Below, in pieces: positions 36,641 to 46,995 of a DNA stretch of 59,084 nt. The notes beneath the pieces are model-generated. The model saw only the letters and a list, made by a program, of their open reading frames with translations. It did no database searches and was not told the DNA's origin. Location of the stretch: NCBI GenBank assembly GCA_027604505.1, contig JADIIX010000139.1, positions 1 through 59,084 of the forward strand, read 5' to 3'. Numbering within the stretch: position 1 is the stretch's first letter; every line of letters starts with the position of its first letter. The position numbers and the translations under genes are program-made. The stretch is from Gonapodya sp. JEL0774 (lineage: Eukaryota > Monoblepharomycota > Monoblepharidomycetes > Monoblepharidales > Gonapodyaceae).

Positions 36641-37265
36641 AATCCATGCAATTTTGAAGCCACAGTTGTGGCAGGGAATGTGCTCAGCTGGGCTTGACCC
36701 ACTTCATTGCTCTTTCAAGGACTGCAAAATAGTACTGCAGTCTGTCATTGGAACCTACAACAACCACGAACAACACTCCACAACCAAGTGCATCCCCAAT
36801 GTCCAATTCTATGGTAGGACAGATGCACAATTCCTCGTGAAAGCATAGTTGATAGAATTCTTAAAGAAGCAGAGCATCGAGAACTCTTTGAAACTGCACA
36901 CAGGAACATGGTGGGTGCTGGCGCCAAGGCCTTTGCAAGGTATGCTGCATGCAACAGAATGCACTTGATTGTTCTAAATAATGCTCCACAGATTGTTAAA
37001 CAAGATGGACAAGCTACCCCAGCCTCTTGACATTGGTGAAAGGGTTCTAGTCCGCAAAGTATTCAGAGGGAAGGGCAAGCTGCCAGGACCAATTTGGGCA
37101 CACGCAGCTAAGATTACTATGATCAACAAAGCCAGATACATCAAGGTCCGAACTTGCAGTATCTACCCAGCTCCATTGCTCAACAGTGGCTCCATCAACA
37201 CAACCTCCGTGCAATACCTCCCAAAATCTCCAATGAGGACATTTGGAAGGTCAGGATTTCTCTGA
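36641..37265 (+). pseudogene. Integrase-like remnant (retroelement or integrase-carrying transposon)
   Basis: A plus-strand frame near 36720-36845 reads IGTYNNHEQHSTTKCIPNVQ then FYGR, resembling the YNxxxHxxTxxxP segment of retroviral-type integrases. Downstream, in another frame near 37010-37150, LDIGERVLVRKVFRGKGKL and AAKITMINKARYIKVRT resemble the integrase C-terminal GDxVLVR beta-barrel. The two blocks are in the right order but in different frames with stops between them, so the gene is dead. The class (gypsy-like versus Ginger/KRBA2-like) cannot be decided by eye. Confidence 0.45.
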
Positions 37266-37626
37266 GTTCCCCGGAAGAAGACTTTGCGGTGCAGGCCATT
37301 TTGGGTTTCAGAGATAATGGGGGCACAAGAAAGTATCTAGTTTTGTGCTGGTGATGTTATCTCCCTTGGAGATGATGCAAAAGCAACAAGCACAAGTCCA
37401 GGCAAGGGAGGGATCCCCATGGTTGTTGACAGGGACTATTGTGCATCTATTTGTTAATTCAGAAATTTTGCAGAGCTGGTGCTTACAGGCAGGTGTCCTG
37501 AGACTGTTGTGAAAAAGTGTGATGATAAGGAAGCCAAAGCTGACAAGAAGCTCTCAAACCAAGCTGTCACAATGTGTAGTGTGAGTTTGGAGGACCACTT
37601 TGAACATCCATTTCCTCTCAACAAAG

Positions 37627-37985
37627 TGTGACCTGCTTAGGAGTTACCACCTAAGCAAGGATGTAGCAAGAGACATAACATCTAAATGAATCCAAGTTAA
37701 TACGAATTCAGCACACGTCTTACCTGGAGACTTAGTGCCAAATACTCAAGCCTAAGGAATCTAAACGTCACGTGACAGCTGTGCCACCAAACCCCCAAAC
37801 ACCTCCAAGTACCCCAGAAAACCACTATGTGGAATACCACTATAAGTGGGTTATCCCACCCTTATGATATTATTCTGTGGTACCCACTATCAGAGAGGGC
37901 ATTATTTATATACAATTACAATCACTTGGCCATAATGATCCGGCTCCTTTTGGCAATAGAAATGTATTCGAAACAGGATTTGACA
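37627..37985. repeat. Possible solo or 3' LTR
   Basis: The segment begins TGTGACC, ends TTTGACA (TG...CA) and contains a TATA-like stretch (atttatatac) near 37905. It lies on the expected 3' side of the integrase-like remnant. No second copy or target duplication is visible, so this is a weak call. Confidence 0.22.
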
Positions 37986-39251
37986 TCAACACCTGACTTG
38001 GCTTCTGACTGTGTTTTCAATACATTATTAATATTTTGACGGCCAAAAAGCCATTCCCCGAAACGCTACTTCTTCCTGTCCTGAAGAGTGAAGACCCTGC
38101 ACAACACTTGATGACTCCCTCATGGTACAGAGGGAGTCCTTTGAGTTGCCAACGCTTGACTTTATCGTTTGTCTGAGGGGCAGCAGAGACAAGTCCAGAA
38201 GGTTCACATGTTGGCCAGTGAAATATGATGAACTCACTCCTGCCCCAATCCTCTCTATCCACTGTCTGTCAGTCATCACTGCATTATAGACAGGTTATCT
38301 TGCCATCCAAGCCCCGTCTTGCACGTCTACAGCTTGTCCAAAGACTCTCCAGGCTGTCCTTAGTCATGTCCAAGTGGTTGACGTCATAGTCCCATGCAGA
38401 ACTTCGTGTTGAAGACTTCATTGATTTTCTGCAATGCCGTGCCCTTCTTTGGCCGTTAGTTGGCTAGAACCAGCTCGCCAATGTGATCCAAGAGCCATAT
38501 CTCCCTCACATGGCTCAAAACTGCGTCCGACTTCCCTGTTTACTCGACTTCTGGACTTTTCCTTGACTATCTGGGGCTTTTTGGCCTTTGGTGCTGCCTC
38601 TGGGGGTCTTGTTCTGTTGAATATCTGAAAACACGATTGAAAAACACCTCCTGAGCCGGTGTATTTCAAAGAGGGGAGATGCAAAAAGGAGGCAGGGAGA
38701 AAGGGAACGCCAGGAAAATCACGTGCACCTCCCACAACGGAGTTTCCCGAGTTTCCCACGCAAGCCATCGCCACTCTCACGCGTGTCCCCTCTTTCGAAT
38801 CTCTTTTCCGTGCAACAAGCTTCCGCCCACCCCCGGGACACCGCAAAAGTGGGTATCCCCGAAACCCAGCCTTCTCTCCGAAACAGGACAACTCCCGAAC
38901 CCTCACTACCCTTCAATTAATGTGGATGTTACAAGAGTATTTGTTGATCGTGTTCAAAGGAAATGAGAACTCGAGCTGGGAGCGGTCAGATGCTGTAAAC
39001 CCAACCATCTTGGTTTTGGATCTGGTTGCGACGCGACGAGATGAATCACACAGAAGCGGGACGTTGCCGCAAGTCACTATGAAACTGGCGGGGTGCGCAC
39101 CAATGCAATCACGCTCTTCCGCGGTCCCGCCTTCACTCTGTACCTCACACTCGGGGAGTACTGGCGTCGCCATCTGACCTTTCTTCCTCCCTCCTTTCTC
39201 TTCGGTTATCGCACCGAGCTCTAGGAGCTAAATCCACTCCCTAGTAGATAC
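37986..39251. other. Intergenic, uncertain short minus-strand frames
   Basis: A minus-strand frame starts at an ATG at 39173 (MATPVLPECEVQSEGG) and stays open to about 38913. Another (IFNRTRPPEAAPKAKKPQIV) lies near 38600. Neither matches a family I recognise and overlapping frames exist on both strands, so I do not call a gene. Confidence 0.35.
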
Positions 39252-41403
39252 ATGTCCACACTCGGTCCTACCACTCCCTTCCCTTCAAACCCTTCGGCCG
39301 ACCCCCCCTCCGTCCCTGCCCTACCTCCCTTCCCATCGTCCCCGTCCCCCACTGCTCGATGCTGGATTTGCTGGGACGACATCTCTGCGTCGTCTCCACA
39401 CGCTCATCCCAAGAGTAAACGGCGACGGAGCATAATCAGGACCTGTGAGGGGTGCAGGGATGTGGATTTACAGTATGCACATCAACATTGGTGGGTACAG
39501 GCAAAGAGCGAGTACGAAGGACTGTGCTGGAAGATATGTGATGAGCGGATCTTGAAGAGGCTGGCTCACTCACGGAGGGCAGTGAGCGTGTATTGCTCCA
39601 ACAATGGAACACTTTCTTGTTCTATCGTGCAATTTTAATGATGTACGAGCAACGCGTCACGTGTTGGATTTGTCGGAGCATTTGGATCGCTGGAACGCGT
39701 GAGGAGTTCCTCCTGCTTCATCTATTTCCCGCTCACCGGACCTCCCAAACTGCTCTCGTCCACTTACTGCTACTCTTAAACACCGACCGTCTGGCCTCCG
39801 TTAGTTTCGAAAAATGGATCGACTCGACGCCCCCAACCAACCCAATCCCAGCAGCCGACCCTGCGTCACCCGCGGCCCTCCTCCACCTCACTCGCCGTAT
39901 CCTCTCTGCGGGTCCTTGGGGGTCTCTAGTCATGGCCGTACGTGTGCAAATGGGTGGCGCGGAGAGGGGTGTAAGAGGTGCAGGGGGATTGGGTGGAGTA
40001 GGGGTCGACGGGGCGGGGCCGGGACCTGGCGGAATGGGCAGGATGGGCAGGAGAGGCAGCGGGCCAATCAAGGGTGGTAAGAGAGATAGGATACCGTACA
40101 GGTGTAACAGGTGAGTTGCTTTGGTATTGAGTCTTGTGTGTCGGTTTTGCTGGTATGGATGACGGACCCGACCGATTGGAGTCTTTGCATACCGAGAATC
40201 TGAGTATTGAGGCTCGTGGTTGCGTAGTTGGACAGTCGGGCAAGTCACCGTGAAAGACAAGTTTGGTAGTCCGTCGTTGAAACGTGCATTTCAATCGTTC
40301 TGTAGATGCCTGCAAAACCTAACTCTCACCATTTCCACCCGTCCGTTGAACCCATTTGTGGTCATGTACCGCGAATCGGGTCTCATAATCATATTCGCCT
40401 ACGCGGTGTCGTTAATATGCGCCGCGATGCTGAGTGCGGCATGTATATTGTCCGCGGGAGTCCACGTGTGGAATGTGGCGATGGCCGAAGGGGGCTGGGG
40501 TGCTGAGTGGGCGAGACAGCTGGGGCTTGAGGGAGCGATTGGGAGGTTAGATGGTGGATTGGGGAACCGTGGTGGCGAGGGAATCCATATGCTTGATGGG
40601 AGTGGGTATTACGCGAGAGGTGTGTCCAGAATTCATGTGCAAGACGCAGTGGAGAGAATGGGCTGGGGCACAGTGACAGCAGGATTGGTGATGAGTAGTT
40701 TAGGGTGGTGGTTGTTGATTAAGGTGGGTTGAGCTAGGCTTGGTTGTAATCGCTCGCTGTGTCTTTTGCTCACGCTTGATTTGCTGTTATGTCACTCGAA
40801 CGGCATTTGGCTGTTTTGGTCGCTACACCACTGTAGTTTATTCTCCACCCATTTCATGGCCGTGTGACCCGTCACGTGCGCGGACTCGTTAAGCAGCTCT
40901 CCGATACGGGAACAAGTGCGGACGGTGTTGGTGTTGGTGTTGGGTTGGGCGCACCAGCCAGAAGAGTGAGAACTGACAGCGGTGGTGGCGGTGCGGCAAC
41001 CGATACGGAGAACGAGGGGGAGAGGGAGGAGGAGGAGGAAGGAGTAAGTTCTGGAGCACCTGGGCGAGCGGCGATGGATCAGAGCTGGGACACTGCACTT
41101 CCCGGTGGAGTCATGGGGACGAACGTGATTAGGCCCTTAGTTCCTGGCGATGTGGCGTGGGAAAGACGGGGGAGATCAGGGTGGTTGGCATGGGTTTCGG
41201 GAGGTGGCGTCGGAAAGGACGTTGCAGGTCCCAGTACACCTGCATCTAGTGGACTCTTACCTGCAATCCATGAAGTTGACGAAGACGATGAGGATGAAGA
41301 TGTGACTGGATTTGGAGTGTCAGGGCTTGTGGATTTGATGTGGGAGTTGGCTGGCGTGGGTGCGTGGAGGGGGGGCGATGGATGGGATGGGGAGGATGAT
41401 TAA
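39252..41403 (+). CDS. RING-CH (MARCH-like) membrane E3 ubiquitin ligase candidate
   Basis: A C4HC3 RING-variant domain follows a Pro/Ser-rich start. It contains CWICWDD, then TCEGCRDVDLQYAHQHC and QRVTCWICRS, giving the C-x2-C, C-x2-C, H-x2-C, C-x2-C spacing. The middle part depends on an intron from gtgggtacag (about 39494) to gagggcag (about 39580) that restores AHQHCERVLLQQWN. After further introns come hydrophobic helices (GLIIIFAYAVSLICAAMLSA near 40380 and TVTAGLVMSSLGWWLLI near 40680). The tail is acidic and Gly-rich and ends at 41403. RING-CH plus membrane helices indicates a membrane-anchored ubiquitin ligase; its substrate is unknown. Confidence 0.72.
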
Positions 41404-41540
41404 CAATTCATTTTGCGGAGGAAAAGTGTGTGGCATTTCCATGAAAGGGTTTCATACTCTTATTGATACAAATTTGTGACTGAGAAAAATGTGGATGGTG
41501 CCCCTATCCTCTACCCTCCCCCTTCTGCGTGATTCTTCAA

Positions 41541-42045
41541 ATGTCTCACTGGACGCAACGCCTTGTGAAATTGCCTGCAAAGCGAAGAGGCTGCCACCTT
41601 GTCACGTCCGACATAACTCAGCAGATAGGCTCTGACCTGTCGCAGTTCCAGATTGGAATGGCTAATGTGTTTCTGCAACATACCTCAGCCTCCCTCACTT
41701 TGAATGAAAACTACGACCCGGATGTGCGAGTGGACATGGAGGTGAGTGATGGAAGTGAGCGCTTGAGAGGCAGTTGCTTCACTCCTCCTCAACGATCACC
41801 GCATACTACCGTAAGATGATGCTTAACAAACTCGCGCCCGAGTCCGCGCCATACACGCATACGATGGAAGGATCCGACGACATGCCGGCCCACGTCAAGA
41901 GCTCTCTATTCGGCGTTTCTCTGAATATTCCCGTCCGAGACGGGAAGCTTGCTTTGGGTACTTGGCAAGGGATTTGGCTTTGCGAGCATCGCGATGACGG
42001 TGGCAGTCGGAAGTGTGTGGTGACGATACAAGGATTGAAGAAGTG
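41541..42045 (+). CDS. YjbQ/UPF0047 family protein
   Basis: A small single-domain protein of the UPF0047/YjbQ family, reported to have thiamine-phosphate-synthase-like activity in bacteria; the role in fungi is unclear. The family blocks are present: [20 protein letters not shown] near the middle and [13 protein letters not shown] near the end. One intron (about 41742-41815) joins VDME to [10 protein letters not shown], as expected for the family. A second in-frame ATG lies 12 nt upstream; I prefer MSHWTQRLV. The stop is at 42045, and the gene follows the RING-CH gene by about 140 bp on the same strand. Confidence 0.9.
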
Positions 42046-43290
42046 AGGAGAGATATCTTCTTTCTTTTTTTTCATGACATGTAAGATATCCAATGAACAT
42101 TTTTGACCCACTTGTTGGCACGTGACTACCGGATGACCGTGTCCAATTCGGGAATGAAGAATGAAAGGTCGAAGCTAAGGAAATCATGACGCAGAACCAC
42201 ATTTCTGGTCTCCTCTTCTCCTGCAGACGGCTAAGAACGATTGCGACCGCCGAACACTGTCTGTGTGAATGGCTCTCTGGGATCGGGTGTTGTGTTCCCG
42301 TTATGGCTAACGGATTTTGACAACCGGATGAAGGAAGTTAAGCGGTTAGAGAGAAGGGGGTGGTTCGCCAACGTGAATCTGCGTGGAGAGATCCGCTGTC
42401 GGACGCAATTTTGCTGTTTGCAATTGTTTGCCAACGGCGCTCCGGAGGCGGCGGCGCGGCCCCCCCCCCCCCCCCCCTCCCAAAAAAAAAAAAAAAAAAA
42501 AGAGAAAAGAAAAGCAAAGAGCCTGAAACCCGAGAACACCAGAACGCACGGAAGAGGCTCAAGGGGTTACCTTCATTAAGAGGGACTGGGAGAGGGGGGA
42601 AGAAAAATGTAAAGAGTGAATATTTTACTTCCGACATCGAGTTCAAACTGCAACCTCGATGGGCCCTCATCTTACATAGCGTCAGAGCCACTATGTATTG
42701 GTGGGCCTGACACGATTAATTGCGTGCGAGCGTGAAAGTGTACGCGGTTTTTTCTCTTGAAGTTGGCGTTGAGATAGCTTTTATAGGCATGGGGAAACTG
42801 GGCTTAGTTCGCAAAGATCGAATGTCTCGACACTATTCCCACTGGACGCAGCGCAAGAATCTTGACCAATTCATACAAAGCAATGCATAGAATCCATAGT
42901 CCTCTTATATTTCGATAAAAGAATGAGAGAGCGCTGCCGCTCTCATGCGCCAATTTACAGATAAACAGTTGAGAGAGATAGGTCCGAATCTTTCTCACGC
43001 AGGGGCCACGAGTTGGGTTATATAAGCCCCAGCGGAATTCTCCCGAAGGGCAAATTCAACCGTTTTCTCGGCGATGGAGTTGATGTGGAATCTGCTAGAG
43101 GGAGGTGTGTACCCTCATCGCATTGCCGGGGGGGGGGGGCGGGCGGCGGGGCGGGGGGGGGGGGGGGGGGCGGGGGGGGGGGGGGNNNNNNNNNNCACAC
43201 CCCCCGCGTGTTTTCCCCGCTCGGCCAATTGCCCCCTTTTTCTCGGGGGTGCGGGTGTGTGGTCTAGCCCCTAGGGGCGGGTTTCCCCCC
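42046..43290. other. Non-coding stretch with homopolymer runs and an assembly gap
   Basis: No gene is recognised. A C-run followed by an A-run lies at 42462-42500. Long G-runs at 43129-43185 lead into ten N at 43186-43195, and a C-run lies at 43302-43319. The gap size is probably nominal and sequence on both sides may be unreliable, so short frames here are not called. Confidence 0.75.
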
Positions 43291-43320
43291 CACGCCATTG
43301 CCCCCCCCCCCCCCCCCCCG

Positions 43321-43776
43321 GGTCGAACGCACTTTTTTAACTGGAACCTTCGTCCATTCTCCTCTGATCCACCATGATGTATCGTCAGAAGTGACAACAA
43401 CTTCGAACCTGCTGCGAAAGAGAGTGTCTCGTTTTGTCCTTCTTCGCAATCACCCGGATTACAATCTGCCACCTGGGCTGGGGATAGATTTTACGAACAA
43501 GGTGAGCACTCAAATTCTAGCCTGGCCAACTTCGCTACCAGTTAACCAATGATTTCTGTTTTGGCAAACAGAGACATACAAGTGTGGTTCTCGCAACCAG
43601 AAAATGTCAAGAGGCCTCCAAAGGACGGCATTCCGTTCGTTTTCCAGAATTTTGACATTCTGGTGGACGTGGCCACAATTCGTAATGCACTCGGTCAGAT
43701 TACTGATGTGCCTGCTTCCGTCAAGGAAGCACACGCGGAGGCATGGGCTGATCCTCATGCACATATTTTCTTGTAA
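43321..43776 (+). CDS. Fragmentary unrecognised gene, 3' portion next to the gap
   Basis: A frame reading RVSRFVLLRNHPDYNLPPGL then GIDFTNK ends at a good donor (aag/gtgagc, 43501). A matching acceptor (gcaaacag, about 43569) joins RDIQVWFSQPENVKRPP and FVFQNFDILVDVATIRNALG, running to a stop near 43776. The protein-like composition and clean intron suggest a real gene whose 5' part is in or beyond the N gap. I do not recognise the family. Confidence 0.4.
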
Positions 43777-44154
43777 ATATATACTTTTGTAAATATATGA
43801 GGACGATCGGATGCTGATTATCGCTAACAGAAAAGAAGGGGGTCTGCCTTGGTGCTTTTGTTGTCTCTTGTTGAGCAGTGTGTTTCTGAACCATTCAATG
43901 AACAAGCACCTTGAAAAGGAACAAATTCCAGCACGTAGACGAGTACAAGAATGTCCCCATCGTGAACTTTGTGCGGACCTAGAGAGTTAGTTGATGCCCA
44001 TGTGCGACGCAAACATGATCCTGCAGACCAGTTGAGTGAGGGAGGATGTGATCTCGTGGCCAGTGAGAGTGAGAGAGTGAGGGTCCTCAAGGTAACCACC
44101 CCCTCCCATTGTATTGAGTGCACCCGCTGTAACACGGGGATATTGCTAAAGAAC

Positions 44155-46953
44155 ATGAGCGAGCGACTCTATGCCCTGTTCTCGCACTTTTTCGGCGCTC
44201 CACCTGCCCCTGCTCCTGTAGTCTCCCCAAAACCCGCCACGGTACACACTCGTGCCATCCATCAATCACTCCTCCACAAGCTCGATTTCTCGGATACTGG
44301 TAGGTACATCCGGGCGACGTCCGCATCACAATAGTGACATGAAAGCAATTTGTTTTCAATGCAATTTTCAGCCGATTTCGATGATGCTCGGCAGGGATAC
44401 ATCGGCTCATGCGAGGACCTGATTGTGCCTGCGGATGATTTGAAAGGGGGAGCGGCCTGGAATCTGAACGACTATAAATTCATTGATGAGTCGGAGGTTG
44501 CCCCTGATACGGTGAGTGTCCAGGTGTTAGAATTTTTGGTTGTATAAGACGGGACTTCCCTTTTGAAGGTAAATCCTTCTCTGTGGCGTCAAGCAAGACT
44601 GAACAATATTCATGGTCTCTTCAAAATCGTGGATCGCGTGTATCAGATTCGAGGGTACGAAATCAGCAAGTTGGTAATCTCCTCGGTGAAGCACTGCTCC
44701 CCCTTTACTCATCACGTAATTTTCGGACATTATTATTGCGTCAAGTATGACGATCATGGAGGGTGATAAAGGGCTTATCATTATTGATCCAGCGATCTGT
44801 GTTGAGACTGCACGAAGAATGATGGAGCTCTACTACACCCATCGCCCAAGAAGGGATGTATCGACCATCATCTACACCCACTCACATGCTGGTGAGCCTA
44901 GAGCTCCCTCTTTGTGCTTGCAATTTGCTGTCTAACTACTGGATGAAGATCATTACGGCGGTGTCCGTGCAGTCACGTCGCCTGAGGAAGTTGCTGATGG
45001 CAAAGTACAAATCAGTGAGATGTTACAGAACTTAACTTCCGTGGATGAGCGGACCTCAAACGTGCACTTCTATAGTCGCTCCTACTGGGTTCATGGAACA
45101 TGCGATCTCAGAGAATGTGTTTGTTGGAAATGCGATGAGCCATCGTGCCACGTACATGGTTTGTTCACACCGCCCTCCTTTTTACAATGGGATTTTGTTA
45201 TGATGCATGGGTTCTTTGCCAACCAACAGTACGGCTCCAATCTTCCTCGAGGCCCGAGAGGACAGGTTGATGTTGGACTCGGCAAGACGATCTCGAAGGG
45301 GCGAATCTCGTTGATTGCGCCAAACATACTTATCAAGAATACGACGGAAACGCATCTGGTAGATGGAATCGAAACTGTGTTCTATCTGGTGAGCAAAGTT
45401 GGGAAGGACATGATTCCACGCATATTTCTCCCACTGGTCCAACTTTACTTCTATTTTTTAAATGGCACCAAACTGATCTGCTATCATGATATTCTAATGC
45501 ACTTTATTTCGTCAGTGCCCCGATTCCGAAGCTCCCAGCGAATTCGTCATGTTCCATCCGCAGTTGCGGCTTCTCAACATGGCGGAAATAGCGACGAAAA
45601 ATCTCCACAACTTGCAAGTCATAGTGGAACCGCACTTCGATCTCACATCATTTATTTATACTCTCTCACCAGGTACACCATCCGTGGCGCCAAAGTCCGA
45701 GATGGCAACCTTTGGAGCCGCTACATCAACCATGCTCTCCATGTCTTCGCTCCACAATCAGATGTCTGCATCGCACAACACCACTGGCCCACTTTTGGGA
45801 CAGAGAAGATACTTACATACCTTGAGAAGCAAAGAGACGTGTATAAATTTATTCACGATCAGACAGTCCGACAGATGAACCATGGAGCGACACCAGCTGA
45901 GATTGCGGAAACATTGAAGATCCCAAGGAGCCTTGAGAGGGAGTGGTCCGTCCGAGATTACTACGGCACCATAAGCCACAACGCCAAGGCGCAGTACCAG
46001 CTCTATCTGGGCTGGTATGACGGAAACGTATGTTTGCAGTTTCGTTCCTAAGTCCATAGTTTTGTCTGAATGGTCACAAAACCAGCCTGTTAACTTGAAT
46101 CCACACCCGCCGGTCGAAAATGCAAAGCGCTACGTTCAGTTTATGGGAGGTGCCAGAGCCATTCTTGAGCGGGCGAAGCAAGATTTTGACAACGGCGAGT
46201 TTTGCTCCTGTTCCGACTGCCAAACTGAGAGCACAACTCACGCAGTCCACGATTCACAGGAAACTACCGATTTGTTGCAACTGTAACAAATTATATTGTG
46301 TTTGCAGAACCCGCTAATGTTGAAGCGCGACTTCTATGCGCAGATGCGATGGAGCAGCTAGGATACCAAAGTGAAAGCGGACCATGGAGGGTATGTTGAC
46401 ACACCTGATGGTGTGCATTTTGAGAGTTATGAATGAACCCTTCTCTCTCGTAACAGAACGCATACCTTCAAGGCGCATATGATCTCAGGGTACTGACTCC
46501 CGTCAAACCTGGTCCTCCGCGATCTCCGCCAGCAGAATTTTTAGGAGCGCTGACCATGCCCCTTCTCCTCGACATTATGGGATTGCGTCTCTCGGCTGAA
46601 CGGGCGGGAGGGAAAAAAATAATTGTTGACTTTCAATTCCTAACAACAAACGAACGCTTCGTTGCAACGCTGAGTAACTCTACTCTCACGGTAAGCTACT
46701 TTCTTAATACGCTTCTTTCTTCTCTGACAAAAGCTTCCAGTGGACGGATGAAATTCCAGTCAGCGCCACTATCGAAGCCGATGTGTCTTTGTTCACCGAT
46801 TTTCCGACCTTCCTCCTGATTGCCACCAGGCAAATGAGCGCTTTATACGCTCTTGCAACTAGAAAATTGAAATATCGAGGCAGCATCGGCAAGTTTGCTG
46901 AGCTTACAGGGATGATGCAGCAGTTTCCAATGTCGTTCGCAATTGTGGAGCCT
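44155..46953 (+). CDS. Alkylsulfatase unit A (metallo-beta-lactamase + SCP2-like), N-terminal half of a probable fusion
   Basis: Resembles SdsA1/BDS1 alkyl sulfatases, which hydrolyse alkyl sulfate esters such as SDS using a binuclear zinc site. The zinc motif THSHADHYGG is restored by an intron after HSHA (44892). Family blocks follow: [71 protein letters not shown] and [12 protein letters not shown]. The C-terminal SCP2-like domain includes [13 protein letters not shown] and ends MSFAIVEP. The intron at 46196-46259 needs a GC donor to restore NYRFVAT. No stop follows IVEP: the frame continues (GDTPSASVEATSRG) into unit B, so both may form one protein. The ATG at 44155 gives MSERLYALF. Confidence 0.83.
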
Positions 46954-46995
46954 GGTGACACACCTAGTGCGTCAGTAGAAGCTACATCCCGTGGG

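Noticed and set aside
38659-39177. Plus-strand frame of 172 residues
   Set aside because: Overlapping frames of similar length occur on both strands with no recognisable domain and no splice support.
42462-42500. C-run plus A-run as a possible retroposed polyA tail
   Set aside because: No target duplication or coding source is visible next to it; simple sequence or assembly noise is more likely.
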